Source: Clostridiales bacterium (lineage in GTDB: Bacteria > Bacillota > Clostridia > Christensenellales > CAG-138). From it: 14,692 nt of DNA. The stretch lies in contig SFDB01000024.1 in assembly GCA_004558825.1 (NCBI GenBank), positions 1 to 14,692 of the forward strand, written 5' to 3'. Both the position numbers and the translations under genes were made by a program. Below the pieces are notes generated by a model. That model did not search any database, was not told the DNA's origin, and worked only from the letters and a program-made list of their open reading frames with translations. Of the stretch, positions 14,434 through 14,692 are shown piece after piece (positions within the stretch are counted from its first letter, which is position 1; every line of letters begins with the position of its first letter).

Positions 14434-14692
14434 TATCCGAACCTCCCCGTGATGTAGTCTTCGGTCCGTTTATCATCGGGCCTTGAAAATATCTTCTCCG
14501 TTTCACCGCACTCAACAAGCTCGCCGAGCAGGAAAAACGCCGTATTATCGGAAATTCTGACCGCCTGCTGCATGTTGTGCGTTACTATCACTATTGTGTA
14601 TTTCTCTTTTAGCTGTATGGCAAGCTCTTCAATTTTTGATGTCGATATTGGGTCGAGCGCACTCGTTGGCTCATCCATAAGCAGCACTTCAG
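14433..14692 (-). CDS. pstB: Phosphate ABC transporter ATP-binding protein PstB (C-terminal part)
   Basis: Only the last 85 residues or so are in the window; the gene continues past the right edge. The Walker B/D-loop region EVLLMDEPTSALDP and the switch His in VIVTHNMQQA mark an ABC transporter ATPase. The ending with SDNTAFFLLGELVE, FSRPDDKRTEDYITGRFG is the characteristic PstB C-terminus. It energises high-affinity phosphate import. The stop codon overlaps the phoU start, and the rest of the pst operon probably lies beyond the window. The Walker A and signature motifs are not visible here. Confidence 0.95.
   Translation of the reverse strand, partial: EVLLMDEPTSALDPISTSKIEELAIQLKEKYTIVIVTHNMQQAVRISDNTAFFLLGELVECGETEKIFSRPDDKRTEDYITGRFG

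Noticed and set aside
1..14692. CRISPR array, insertion sequence, prophage or defence island
   Set aside because: No regularly spaced repeats, transposase, integrase or recognised defence genes; the tRNA pair is not followed by an integrase or attachment-site duplication in the window.

Overview
The window looks like chromosomal DNA from an anaerobic Bacillota (class Clostridia), probably an uncultured or gut-type lineage. The evidence is strong GGAGG-type ribosome binding sites, SigA-like promoters with 17-nt spacers, a leucine T-box in front of a bacterial-type leuS, a DUF4428 protein, CCA-encoded tRNAs and a pst/pho locus in clostridial style. No species can be named from sequence alone. 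Most genes are on the minus strand; only the lipoprotein pair at the left edge and the two tRNAs are on the plus strand.

Left edge (1-2074, +): two tandem copies of an unrecognised lipoprotein gene. Copy 1 is intact but its signal peptide is cut by the window edge. Copy 2 is broken: a net 55-nt deletion separates the signal peptide from the body, and its 3' end is fused to the remains of a GC hairpin like the one between the copies. A near-palindromic bidirectional terminator (2099-2140) separates the pair from leuS.

Middle (2156-8590, -): leuS with a promoter and a complete-looking T-box leader (CUC specifier, UGGU bulge, terminator). Upstream is a two-gene operon of an acidic-tailed zinc-ribbon protein followed by a calcineurin-like metallophosphoesterase, driven by a strong promoter. 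Next comes an lpdA-tadA-engB operon combining a dihydrolipoyl dehydrogenase, a tRNA adenosine deaminase and a ribosome-assembly GTPase.

Right of centre (8698-10903, -): three poorly characterised genes in one direction: an AIM24-family protein, a small lipoprotein and a DUF4428/zinc-ribbon protein, ending at a hairpin terminator.

Right part: a tandem tRNA-Ser(UGA)/tRNA-Ser(GCU) unit on the plus strand with a near-consensus promoter and a 17-bp terminator. The terminator probably also serves the convergent pstB-phoU-phoB-phoR run (minus), the phosphate transport and signalling locus, whose genes overlap or nearly touch.

Most of the window is ordinary housekeeping DNA. The least explained parts are the decaying and recombining lipoprotein pair, the acidic zinc-ribbon/phosphoesterase pair and the AIM24-lipoprotein-DUF4428 group. 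I saw no CRISPR array, insertion sequence, phage gene or defence system.
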